A DNA stretch of 6,303 nt from an uncultured Streptococcus sp. (GCA_934216185.1 CAKQBM010000105.1:1-6303), one strand, 5' to 3'; shown: positions 1-5,884, counted from the stretch's first letter. Notes: generated by a model from the sequence alone, not told the origin. Numbers and translations: made by a program.

Positions 1-220
1 TATAAGCACGCTCTTTCATCTCACGCGCAGCCTTGTTGGTAAAGGTAATGGCCAAGATATTCCACGGATTGACCAGCTTTTCATCAATCAGATAAGCAAT
101 GCGGTGGGTCAAAACTCGGGTCTTTCCAGAACCAGCCCCTGCCATGATTAACAAGGGACCTTCTGTCGTTTGCACCGCCTCAGCCTGACGGTCATTCATT
201 CCATTTAATAATGCGTTCAT
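1..220 (-). CDS. pcrA: ATP-dependent DNA helicase PcrA (UvrD/Rep family), N-terminal 73 codons only
   Basis: PcrA is a superfamily 1A 3'-5' DNA helicase of Gram-positive bacteria. It works in the cytoplasm in nucleotide-excision repair, in rolling-circle replication and in removing RecA or stalled complexes from DNA. Read on the minus strand from ATG at 220-218, the protein begins [20 protein letters not shown]. The Q-motif region (LNDRQ type) is at about residues 8-13 and the Walker A loop GAGSGKT at about residues 28-34. These are followed by [12 protein letters not shown] and the motif Ia region [15 protein letters not shown], all standard for the 1A domain. The start is supported by AAGGAA (complement of 227-232), seven bases before the ATG, and by an extended -10 promoter at 254-262. 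Family members are over 700 residues, so about 90% of the gene lies beyond the left edge. UvrD/Rep paralogues share these motifs; PcrA is the expected member in streptococci. Confidence 0.93.
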   Translation of the reverse strand, partial: MNALLNGMNDRQAEAVQTTEGPLLIMAGAGSGKTRVLTHRIAYLIDEKLVNPWNILAITFTNKAAREMKERAY

Positions 221-253
221 CTTCTCTTCCTTACTCTTGAAGTCAATATTTCT

Positions 254-262
254 ATTATATCA
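254..262 (-). promoter_or_regulatory. Extended -10 promoter of pcrA
   Basis: On the minus strand the sequence TGATATAAT is a perfect extended -10 element (TGn plus TATAAT). Transcription should start near 247, leaving a leader of roughly 27 bases that carries the AAGGAA ribosome site. I see no good -35 hexamer at the usual distance, which is common with TGn promoters. It lies downstream of the fhs terminator, so pcrA appears to be transcribed on its own. Confidence 0.72.
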
Positions 263-324
263 GAATTCAGGGAAAATATCTTTACCTAGACTGGTTACGT
301 GTAGAAGGCAACTCCTTATATCTA

Positions 325-363
325 GATAAAAAATGAGCTTGGATAGTATTTCCAAACTCATTT
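325..363 (-). terminator. Rho-independent terminator, probably of fhs
   Basis: The arms are 331-343 and 351-363, 13 bases each with a 7-base loop. They are complementary except at one position (C338 opposite A356), which becomes a G-U wobble in the minus-strand transcript. On that strand the stem runs into a stretch of six T (three in the stem, three after it) followed by ATC. The plus-strand exit has no T tract, so it acts on minus-strand transcripts, that is, on fhs. It sits about 170 bases beyond the fhs stop because a RUP element lies in between. Confidence 0.78.
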
Positions 364-365
364 AA

Positions 366-513
366 TACTCAATGAAAATCGAAGTGCAAACTAGGAAGCT
401 AGCCGCAGGTTGCTCAAAGCACTGCTTTGAGGTTGTAGATAAGACTGACGAAGTCAGTCACATATATAATCCAAGGTGAAGCTGACGTGGTTTGAAGAAA
501 TTTTCGAAGAGTA
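366..513. repeat. RUP-type mini-element (repeat unit of pneumococcus family)
   Basis: The 148-bp segment starts TACTCAATGAAAATCGAAG and ends with the complement of TACTCTTCGAAAATTTCTTC, giving imperfect terminal inverted repeats, with TA at each outer end. Internally it holds the GGAAGCTAGCCGCAGGTTGCTC stretch (around 391-412), the hairpin CAAAGCACTGCTTTG (415-429) and the hairpin ACTGACGAAGTCAGT (445-459). These are features I recognise from the very abundant RUP repeats of S. pneumoniae and S. mitis. RUPs are described as non-autonomous elements mobilised by an IS630-type transposase and inserted at TA. The segment is longer than the roughly 107 bp I recall for the type element, so the exact subtype is uncertain. 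It contains no gene. It lies between the fhs stop and the fhs terminator, with its left end two bases from the terminator stem. Confidence 0.85.
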
Positions 514-532
514 TAAAGTCAATTACAATATA

Positions 533-2203
533 CTAGAACAAACCTAGGACAGTTCCGTCACTTTCAACATCCATATTGAGGGCTGCTGGTCGTTTTGGAA
601 GTCCTGGCATGGTCATAACATCACCAGTTAAGGCAACGATGAAGCCTGCACCTAATTTTGGCACCAATTCGCGAATGGTAATTTCAAAGTTTTCAGGTGC
701 TCCAAGTGCATTTGGATTGTCTGAGAAACTATACTGAGTTTTAGCCATACAGATTGGCAATTTGTCCCATCCGTTTTGAACGATTTGAGCAATTTGTGTT
801 TGAGCTTTCTTTTCAAAGTTCACTTTGCTACCACGGTAGATTTCAGTGACAATTTTTTCAATCTTTTCTTGAACAGAAAGGTCATTGTCATACAAACGTT
901 TATAGTTAGCTGGGTTTTCAGCGATAGTCTTAACAACCGTTTCAGCAAGAGCTACTCCACCTTCTGCACCATCAGCCCAGACACTTGCCAACTCAACTGG
1001 TACATCGATTGAGGCACAAAGTTCTTTCAAGGCTGCAATTTCAGCTTCTGTATCAGAGACAAATTCGTTAATCGCAACAACTGCTGGAATACCGAATTTA
1101 CGGATATTTTCAACGTGACGTTTCAAGTTAGCAAAACCTGCACGAACTGCTTCTACATTTTCTTCAGTCAGAGCGTCTTTAGCTACGCCACCATTCATCT
1201 TAAGGGCACGAAGGGTTGCGACAATAACTACTGCATCTGGAGAAGTTGGCAAGTTTGGTGTCTTGATATCAAGGAATTTCTCAGCACCAAGGTCCGCACC
1301 AAAACCAGCTTCAGTAACTGTGTAATCAGCCAAGTGAAGGGCTGTTGTCGTTGCCAAGACAGAGTTACATCCATGAGCGATATTGGCAAATGGACCACCG
1401 TGTACAAAGGCAGGTGTACCGTAAATTGTCTGAACCAAGTTTGGCTTAATAGCATCCTTCAAAATCAATGCTAAAGCACCCTCAACCTGCAAATCACCTA
1501 CAGAAACAGGTGTACGATCATAGCGATAACCGATAACGATATTAGCCAAACGGCATTTCAAGTCCTCGATGTCCGTTGCCAAACAAAGAATTGCCATAAT
1601 TTCAGAAGCAACTGTAATATCAAAACCATCCTCACGTGGGATACCATTTAAAGGGCCACCAAGCCCAACTGTAACATGACGAAGGGCGCGATCATTCAAG
1701 TCCACAACGCGTTTCCAGAGGATACGACGTTGGTCAATTCCCAACTCATTCCCTTGGTGCAAGTGGTTGTCAATCAAGGCAGAAAGAGCATTGTTGGCAG
1801 TTGTAATCGCATGCATATCCCCCGTAAAGTGGAGGTTGATGTCTTCCATTGGCAGAACTTGTGCATACCCACCGCCTGCAGCACCACCCTTAATCCCCAT
1901 TACTGGACCAAGAGATGGTTCGCGGATAGCAATCATTGTTTTCTTGCCAATCTTATTCAAGGCATCCGCAAGACCAATGGTAATCGTCGATTTTCCTTCA
2001 CCTGCAGGTGTTGGGTTGATGGCAGTAACCAGAATCAATTTCCCAACTGGATTGCTCTCAACTGCACGAATTTTATCAAAGCTGAGTTTAGCCTTGTATT
2101 TTCCATACAACTCTAAATCATCGTAAGAAATACCCAGTTTATCTACAACATCAACAATAGGCTTCAACTCAATACTCTGTGCGATTTCAATATCTGTTTT
2201 CAT
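533..2203 (-). CDS. fhs: Formate-tetrahydrofolate ligase (10-formyl-THF synthetase)
   Basis: This cytoplasmic enzyme makes 10-formyl-tetrahydrofolate from formate, THF and ATP, feeding one-carbon units to purine synthesis and initiator tRNA formylation. The 556-residue product matches the usual monofunctional bacterial length. Visible motifs are the ATP P-loop [10 protein letters not shown] (residues 64-73), the family signature [11 protein letters not shown] (103-113) and the second signature [12 protein letters not shown] (267-278). The typical end [15 protein letters not shown]...VLGLF is complete. The start at 2203-2201 is supported by AGAGGAG (complement of 2210-2216) six bases upstream and by an extended -10 at 2237-2245. 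The gene stands alone: pcrA follows on the same strand after a terminator and its own promoter, while coaB diverges upstream. Several other reading frames stay open across it but are only shadows. Identity is very secure. Confidence 0.98.
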   Translation of the reverse strand: MKTDIEIAQSIELKPIVDVVDKLGISYDDLELYGKYKAKLSFDKIRAVESNPVGKLILVTAINPTPAGEGKSTITIGLADALNKIGKKTMIAIREPSLGPVMGIKGGAAGGGYAQVLPMEDINLHFTGDMHAITTANNALSALIDNHLHQGNELGIDQRRILWKRVVDLNDRALRHVTVGLGGPLNGIPREDGFDITVASEIMAILCLATDIEDLKCRLANIVIGYRYDRTPVSVGDLQVEGALALILKDAIKPNLVQTIYGTPAFVHGGPFANIAHGCNSVLATTTALHLADYTVTEAGFGADLGAEKFLDIKTPNLPTSPDAVVIVATLRALKMNGGVAKDALTEENVEAVRAGFANLKRHVENIRKFGIPAVVAINEFVSDTEAEIAALKELCASIDVPVELASVWADGAEGGVALAETVVKTIAENPANYKRLYDNDLSVQEKIEKIVTEIYRGSKVNFEKKAQTQIAQIVQNGWDKLPICMAKTQYSFSDNPNALGAPENFEITIRELVPKLGAGFIVALTGDVMTMPGLPKRPAALNMDVESDGTVLGLF

Positions 2204-2236
2204 TCAAAACTCCTCTAACCTCTTATATGATAATTC

Positions 2237-2245
2237 ATTATAACA
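2237..2245 (-). promoter_or_regulatory. Extended -10 promoter of fhs
   Basis: The minus strand reads TGTTATAAT, a perfect TATAAT with TGn in front. The predicted start of transcription near 2230 leaves a leader of about 27 bases with a strong AGAGGAG ribosome site at 2216-2210. The -35 region is poor (TGTTAA, complement of 2259-2264, 16-base spacer). The leader is too short to hold a riboswitch. Confidence 0.72.
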
Positions 2246-2265
2246 CAAAACAAGATTTTTAACAT

Positions 2266-2359
2266 CCTTAAACTCTCTAAACGTTCGTAAATATCCCTGT
2301 TTTTAAGGTTTTTAGAGTCCTTTCTTAAATTTTATATGGCTTTATAGTTTGAAACTATA
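2266..2359. repeat. Palindrome and interleaved inverted repeats between fhs and coaB promoters
   Basis: Two structures lie between the divergent promoters. The first is interleaved: CCTTAAA (2266-2272) pairs with TTTAAGG (2302-2308), and CTCTAAA (2275-2281) pairs with TTTAGAG (2311-2317). The second is a perfect palindrome with 8-base arms, TATAGTTTGAAACTATA (2343-2359), ending about 40 bases before the coaB -35. Neither lies inside a predicted transcript of fhs or coaB, so they are more likely protein-binding DNA than leader RNA. I do not recognise the regulator. Confidence 0.45.
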
Positions 2360-2397
2360 GTAAATCTTCGTTTTTACCAAAAATTTATCGCTTTCAT

Positions 2398-2426
2398 TTT
2401 ACTTACCGTTTATTTTTGTGTACAAT
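2398..2426 (+). promoter_or_regulatory. coaB promoter, predicted to give a leaderless mRNA
   Basis: The -35 TTTACT (2398-2403) and -10 TACAAT (2421-2426) are separated by exactly 17 bases. The first base of the coaB ATG (2433) lies seven bases past the -10, where transcription normally starts. No Shine-Dalgarno sequence precedes the ATG, which fits a leaderless transcript. Confidence 0.66.
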
Positions 2427-2432
2427 AGTGCT

Positions 2433-3122
2433 ATGAAAATTTTAGTTACATCGGGCGGTACCAGTGAAGCTATCGACAGCGTCCGCTCCATCACTAACCA
2501 TTCTACAGGTCGCTTGGGGAAAATCATCACAGAAACCTTGCTTGCTGCTGGGCATGAAGTTTGTTTGATGACGACAAAACGAGCTCTGAAGCCAGAACCC
2601 CATCCCAACCTAAGTATTCGAGAAATTAACAATACCAAGGACCTTCTATTAGAAATGCAAGAACGTGTCAAGGACTATCAGGTCTTGATTCACTCAATGG
2701 CCGTATCTGATTACACTCCTGTTTATATGACGGGGCTGGAGGAAGTTCAGGCTAGTTCCAATCTAGAAGAATTTTTAAGCAAGCAGAATCATCAAGCTAA
2801 GATTTCTTCAACTGACGATGTTCAGGTTTTATTCTTGAAAAAAACACCCAAAATCATCTCTCTAGTCAAGGAATGGAATCCTGCTATTCATCTGATTGGT
2901 TTCAAACTGCTGGTTGATGTTACCGAAGACCATCTGGTTGACATTGCTAGAAAAAGTCTTATCAAAAACCAAGCAGACTTGATTATTGCAAATGACCTGT
3001 CTCAAATTTCAGCAGATCAGCACCGCGCGATCTTTGTTGAGAAGGATCATCTTCAAACTGTTAACACTAAAGAAGAAATTGCAAAACTCCTCCTTGAAAA
3101 AATTCAAGCCTACCATTCTTAG
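2433..3122 (+). CDS. coaB: Phosphopantothenate-cysteine ligase (stand-alone CoaB)
   Basis: CoaB condenses 4'-phosphopantothenate with L-cysteine, using a nucleotide triphosphate (CTP in the bacterial family), in the second step from pantothenate to coenzyme A. In most bacteria it is the C-terminal half of a CoaBC fusion; streptococci carry it as a separate protein, as here (229 residues). Visible motifs are TSGGTSEAIDSVRSITNHST (residues 6-25, nucleotide-binding loop and SxGxxG-like segment), HSMAVSDY (87-94), KISS (123-126), KTPKII (137-142), GFKL (156-159) and ANDL (186-189). I chose ATG at 2433 rather than the upstream in-frame GTG at 2418, because the GTG is placed before the -10 hexamer and would not be transcribed. 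coaC follows 11 bases after the stop, and panT after that, forming a pantothenate-to-CoA operon. Confidence 0.95.
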   Translation: MKILVTSGGTSEAIDSVRSITNHSTGRLGKIITETLLAAGHEVCLMTTKRALKPEPHPNLSIREINNTKDLLLEMQERVKDYQVLIHSMAVSDYTPVYMTGLEEVQASSNLEEFLSKQNHQAKISSTDDVQVLFLKKTPKIISLVKEWNPAIHLIGFKLLVDVTEDHLVDIARKSLIKNQADLIIANDLSQISADQHRAIFVEKDHLQTVNTKEEIAKLLLEKIQAYHS

Positions 3123-3133
3123 AAAGGAAAGTT

Positions 3134-3685
3134 ATGGCACACATTCTCTTGGCTGTAACGGGCTCAATCGCCTCTTACAAGTCGGCAGATTTAGTCAGTT
3201 CTCTAAAAAAACAAGGCCATCAAGTCACTGTCTTAATGACTCAGGCTGCTACAGAGTTTATCCAACCTTTGACACTACAAGTACTCTCACAGAATCCTGT
3301 CCACTTGGATGTCATGAAGGAACCTTATCCCGCTCAAGTCAATCATATCGAACTGGGAAAAAAGGCGGATTTATTTATCGTGGCCCCTGCAACTGCTAAC
3401 ACTATTGCAAAACTAGCCTACGGCTTTGCAGACAATATGGTGACCAGTACGGCTCTAGCCCTGCCAAGTCATATTCCCAAACTCATCGCACCAGCTATGA
3501 ATACAAAAATGTATGACCATCCGGCAACTCAGGCTAATCTGAAAACATTAGAAACCTACGGCTATCATCTGATTGCTCCTAAAGAATCCCTACTAGCTTG
3601 TGGCGACCATGGACGAGGAGCCTTAGCCGACCTCACAATTATTTTAGAAAGAATAAAGGAAACTCTCGATGAAAAAACGCTCTAA
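3134..3685 (+). CDS. coaC: Phosphopantothenoylcysteine decarboxylase (stand-alone CoaC)
   Basis: CoaC is a flavoprotein that decarboxylates 4'-phosphopantothenoyl-cysteine to 4'-phosphopantetheine, the step after CoaB. The 183-residue product is a typical FMN-dependent Cys decarboxylase fold of the HFCD family. It shows the FMN-binding start VTGSIASYK (8-16), the catalytic histidine H71 in NHIEL, the FMN loop APATANTIAKLAYGFADN (84-101), the PAMNTKM substrate motif with N123 (120-126), and the active-site cysteine C156 in ACGDHGRGAL (155-164). All key residues expected of an active enzyme are present. The ribosome site GGAAAG (3126-3131) lies just before the ATG. The gene is 11 bases downstream of coaB and overlaps the start of panT by 17 bases, so the three are almost certainly co-transcribed and translationally linked. 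Confidence 0.96.
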   Translation: MAHILLAVTGSIASYKSADLVSSLKKQGHQVTVLMTQAATEFIQPLTLQVLSQNPVHLDVMKEPYPAQVNHIELGKKADLFIVAPATANTIAKLAYGFADNMVTSTALALPSHIPKLIAPAMNTKMYDHPATQANLKTLETYGYHLIAPKESLLACGDHGRGALADLTIILERIKETLDEKTL

Positions 3686-4232
3686 TATTGCGCCCATTGC
3701 TATCTTCTTTGCAACCATGCTTGTGATTCATTTTCTAAGCTCACTTATCTTTAACCTTTTTCCATTTCCAATCAAACCGACCATCGTTCATATTCCTGTC
3801 ATTATTGCCAGCATTATCTACGGTCCACGAGTTGGGGTTACACTTGGATTTTTGATGGGGCTACTTAGCTTGACGGTTAACACAATTACGATTCTGCCGA
3901 CAAGCTACCTCTTCTCGCCATTTGTACCAAACGGAAATATCTACTCAGCTATCATTGCCATTGTCCCACGTATTTTGATTGGTTTGACTCCTTATCTAGT
4001 CTATAAACTGATGAAAAACAAGACTGGTCTGATTCTAGCTGGTGCCCTTGGTTCACTAACCAACACAGTCTTTGTACTTGGTGGAATTTTCTACCTTTTT
4101 GGAAATGTTTTTGATGGTAATATCCAAAAACTCCTAGCAACAGTTATCTCAACAAACTCGATTGCTGAATTAGTCATTTCCGCGGTTCTAACCTTGGCCA
4201 TTGTTCCAAGACTGCAAACTTTGAAGAAATAA
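3669..4232 (+). CDS. panT: Pantothenate ECF transporter, substrate-binding S component PanT
   Basis: PanT is the membrane S component that binds pantothenate and docks with the shared energy-coupling module (EcfA, EcfA' ATPases and EcfT), encoded elsewhere. The 187-residue protein is strongly hydrophobic, with about six membrane segments at roughly residues 8-31, 37-52, 54-73, 90-113, 118-144 and 154-181. The short basic start MKKRSN and basic end RLQTLKK suit an inner-membrane protein. The sequence HIPVIIASIIYGPRVGVTLGFLMG-type central segment (41-64) is typical of the ECF_trnsprt/PanT family. AAAGGA (3655-3660) is eight bases before the ATG, inside coaC, and the first 17 bases overlap coaC. 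Co-transcription with coaB and coaC is the main reason for choosing pantothenate as substrate over other vitamins; sequence alone would only say ECF S component. Confidence 0.87.
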   Translation: MKKRSNIAPIAIFFATMLVIHFLSSLIFNLFPFPIKPTIVHIPVIIASIIYGPRVGVTLGFLMGLLSLTVNTITILPTSYLFSPFVPNGNIYSAIIAIVPRILIGLTPYLVYKLMKNKTGLILAGALGSLTNTVFVLGGIFYLFGNVFDGNIQKLLATVISTNSIAELVISAVLTLAIVPRLQTLKK

Positions 4233-4236
4233 AAAC

Positions 4237-4274
4237 AATCTCCGCTTTCATACTTGAAGGTGGAGATTTTGTTT
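4237..4274 (+). terminator. Rho-independent terminator of coaB-coaC-panT
   Basis: AATCTCC (4237-4243) pairs with GGAGATT (4262-4268), and TTCA (4247-4250) with TGAA (4255-4258) inside it. The stem is followed by TTTTGTTT, and begins four bases after the panT stop. On the opposite strand the same stem exits into GTTTTTATTTC, so it may work in both directions. It isolates the CoA operon from niaX. Confidence 0.85.
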
Positions 4275-4373
4275 GATGTAGTTTGTTTTTTAGTGAAATT
4301 TTTACCAGCTTTCAACTTAAAAATGACCTATAAACCCAAGTAAATCCTTGCTTTATTGTCTACTTTATTGTAC

Positions 4374-4398
4374 TATACTAGTGTATATACAGATAAAA
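4374..4398 (+). promoter_or_regulatory. niaX promoter -10 and overlapping NiaR operator
   Basis: TATACT (4374-4379) is a good -10; the -35 is weak (TTGCTT at 4348-4353 is 20 bases away). The segment 4376-4398 begins TACTAGTGT and continues ATATACAG then ATAAAA. It agrees with the streptococcal NiaR operator consensus, as I remember it, at 21 of 23 positions (TAC-WR-GTGT half, ACA half, AT-rich end). The inner part also forms the inverted repeat TATAC-TAGT-GTATA (4374-4387). Bound NiaR would cover the -10 and the transcription start, giving repression when NAD precursors are plentiful. The ribosome site AAAAAGGAG (4395-4403) follows directly. Confidence 0.72.
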
Positions 4399-4409
4399 AG
4401 GAGATTCTT

Positions 4410-4936
4410 ATGAATACACGGAAAAAGACACAATTTATGACAATGACAGCCCTCTTAACTGTATTGCAATTTTGATTCCAATTGTTATGCCTTTCAAGAT
4501 TGTCATTCCACCTGCTTCTTACACTTTGGGGAGCCACATCGCTATTTTTATTGCCATGTTCTTGTCGCCCTTGATGGCAGTTTTTGTCATCCTAGCCTCA
4601 AGTTTTGGATTTTTGATGGCTGGCTATCCTATGGTTATCGTATTTCGAGCTTTTTCACATATCTTTTTCGGGACTTTGGGAGCTCTTTACCTACAAAAAT
4701 TCCCCGATACCCTAGATAAACCAAAATCTTCTTGGATATTCAACTTTGTTTTGGCTGTCGTTCATGCCCTTGCTGAAGTATTGGCCTGTGTCCTTTTTTA
4801 CGCAACTTCCGGTACCAATGTAGAAAATATGTTTTATGTTCTATTTGTGCTAGTTGGATTTGGCACAATTATCCATAGTATGGTAGACTATACATTAGCA
4901 CTAGCTGTCTATAAAGTGCTTCGAAAACGCCGTTAA
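4410..4936 (+). pseudogene. niaX: Niacin ECF transporter S component NiaX, frameshifted near codon 18
   Basis: NiaX binds nicotinate/nicotinamide in the membrane and works with the shared ECF module. The ATG at 4410 with ribosome site AAGGAG (4398-4403) gives MNTRKKTQFMTMTALLT, then VLQF and a TGA at 4473-4475. The homologous protein continues in the -1 frame from about 4463 (IAILIPIVMPFKI...) to the stop at 4936. Restoring one base after 4460 gives a 175-residue protein of normal S-component length, with about six hydrophobic segments and basic ends (MNTRKK and KVLRKRR). An in-frame ATG at 4487 could restart translation, but has no ribosome site and would lose most of the first membrane segment. 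So the gene is probably inactive, unless this is a sequencing error. Everything after the deletion is intact, suggesting a recent event. The identity rests on family resemblance, the NiaR operator and adjacent niaR. Confidence 0.85.
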
Positions 4937-4947
4937 AAGGAAAAACT

Positions 4948-5463
4948 ATGACAAAAGATCGCAAACAAGCCCTGCTCAAACTCTTGAAAGAAGCTCCTAA
5001 AGCTCTAAATGGTCAAAGTTTGGCTGAACATTTTCATGTCACACGTCAGGTCATTGTACAGGACATTGCAATTTTGAGAGCCGATGGCGCTCCTATCCTA
5101 TCCACCAATCGTGGCTACATCTATAAGCAAATTGATACTAACCCTTATGTCCACAAACTTTTCAAAGTCAAACATGAAGTTGAAGAAATCGGGCAAGAAC
5201 TCCTTGCTATCGTAGATAATGGTGGTCGCGTTCAAAATATCTTGATTGATCATCCCGTTTATGGAGAGATTGAAACCTTACTAAAACTGACCTGTCGCCG
5301 CGACGTGCAACATTTTCTAGAACAAGTTGAACGTTCTGACTTTAAGCCAATTTCTGAGTTAACAGATGGTATTCATTATCACCTAGTTGAAGCAGAGACG
5401 CAACAAGACCTCCACTATATCGAGGAGGCCTTGGATCAGCTAGGTTATTTAGTAAAAGACTAG
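4948..5463 (+). CDS. niaR: NAD-precursor transcriptional repressor NiaR
   Basis: NiaR (YrxA family) represses NAD synthesis and niacin uptake genes when it binds nicotinate. The 171-residue protein has an N-terminal winged helix of the HTH_11 type (residues 6-60, with recognition region VTRQVIVQDIAILRADG and wing STNRGYIY), followed by the 3H ligand-binding domain (67-171). Candidate metal ligands match the pattern known from the Thermotoga homologue: H76, E84, and the HxH pair H143/H145, with the same eight-residue H-to-E spacing. The third family histidine is probably H102 in DHPVYG. The ATG has AAAAGG (4935-4940) upstream and lies 11 bases after niaX. Sharing the niaX promoter and operator implies it represses itself. 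The gene is intact even though niaX is not; its other targets (pnuC- or nadC-type genes) would be elsewhere. Its TAG overlaps the stop of the opposing Nudix gene. Confidence 0.93.
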   Translation: MTKDRKQALLKLLKEAPKALNGQSLAEHFHVTRQVIVQDIAILRADGAPILSTNRGYIYKQIDTNPYVHKLFKVKHEVEEIGQELLAIVDNGGRVQNILIDHPVYGEIETLLKLTCRRDVQHFLEQVERSDFKPISELTDGIHYHLVEAETQQDLHYIEEALDQLGYLVKD

Positions 5464-5849
5464 AAAATTTTCTTCTCCCAATCGTCCTCTGTACGGCGAG
5501 GGTAGAAAAATTCATATTTGTCCAGAGCTTCCATCATCTCCATCAAGGGTAACATATCATAGGCCAGATCCAAGTTTGGAATCTGGTCTTTTTGCATCCA
5601 AGAAACTTCTCCTTCATCGAATAATTGGAGACTTCCAGTAAACTCGGTCGCTTTATAGCAAAAGACAATGTAGCGCCCACCTGTATCTAGTGGCTAATTT
5701 TTAACGCCTACCAGTTGCGGATTTTGGATCGTCAATCCTGTTTCTTCATAGATTTCACGAATAACAGACTCTGCGAAAGCCTCGCCATGCCTGTGCCCTT
5801 CTTTGATCTAATATAATGCTCCTTGTTTAAAATCTGTACTATATGCCAT
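5460..5849 (-). pseudogene. Nudix hydrolase remnant with two in-frame TAG codons
   Basis: On the minus strand from ATG 5849-5847 the reading is MAYSTDFKQGALY, TAG (5810-5808), IKEGHRHGEAFAESV, IREIYEETGLTIQNPQLVGV, KN, TAG (5696-5694), PLDTGGRYIVFCYKATEF, and on to the end WEKKIF with TAG at 5462-5460. The central REIYEETG is the catalytic helix of a Nudix box, and the following strands (GGRYIVFCYKATEF, EGEVSWM) are typical of MutT-like hydrolases, which cleave nucleoside diphosphate-X compounds. The glycine loop before the helix is off by one residue from GX5EX7REUXEEXGU, and the usual N-terminal 30-40 residues are not recognisable. Both TAGs may be former Trp codons. Substrate cannot be inferred, and no full-length product is expected. 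Confidence 0.82.
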
Positions 5850-5855
5850 AGCTTT

Positions 5856-5884
5856 ATCATAGCATGATTTTTCAAACCAATCAA
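5856..5884 (-). promoter_or_regulatory. Promoter of the Nudix pseudogene
   Basis: The minus strand has TTGATT (complement of 5879-5884), a 17-base spacer and TATGAT (complement of 5856-5861). Six bases (AAAGCT) separate the -10 from the ATG, so the predicted transcript begins at or next to the start codon, the same arrangement as at coaB. The -10 is embedded in the inverted repeat ATCAT-AGC-ATGAT (5856-5868), which might be an operator or chance. Confidence 0.55.

Noticed and set aside
776..2126. Open frames on the plus strand and an extra minus frame inside fhs
   Set aside because: They overlap a well-supported fhs, lack ribosome sites and show no recognisable motifs; they are by-products of its codon use.
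2418..2432. GTG at 2418 as an earlier start for coaB (MYNSAMKI...)
   Set aside because: It lies before the -10 TACAAT, has no ribosome site, and adds residues not seen in the family; MKILVTSGGT is the natural beginning.
2204..2432. A riboswitch (THF or other) upstream of fhs or coaB
   Set aside because: Predicted leaders are about 27 bases for fhs and none for coaB, too short for an aptamer, and no conserved core was recognised.
2986..3399. Open frame crossing the coaB-coaC junction
   Set aside because: It is out of frame with two well-identified genes and has low-complexity, non-family sequence.
3952..4315. Minus-strand frames across panT and its terminator
   Set aside because: They are antisense to a clear membrane protein gene, and one runs through the terminator hairpin.
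4461..4475. Programmed -1 frameshifting in niaX
   Set aside because: The segment GTA TTG CAA TTT TGA has no X-XXY-YYZ slippery heptamer in the right frame and no obvious stimulatory hairpin or SD; a deletion is simpler.
4472..4936. A separate 154-residue protein starting at TTG 4472
   Set aside because: No ribosome site precedes it, and the missing N-terminus is found in another frame directly upstream; a frameshifted niaX explains both parts.
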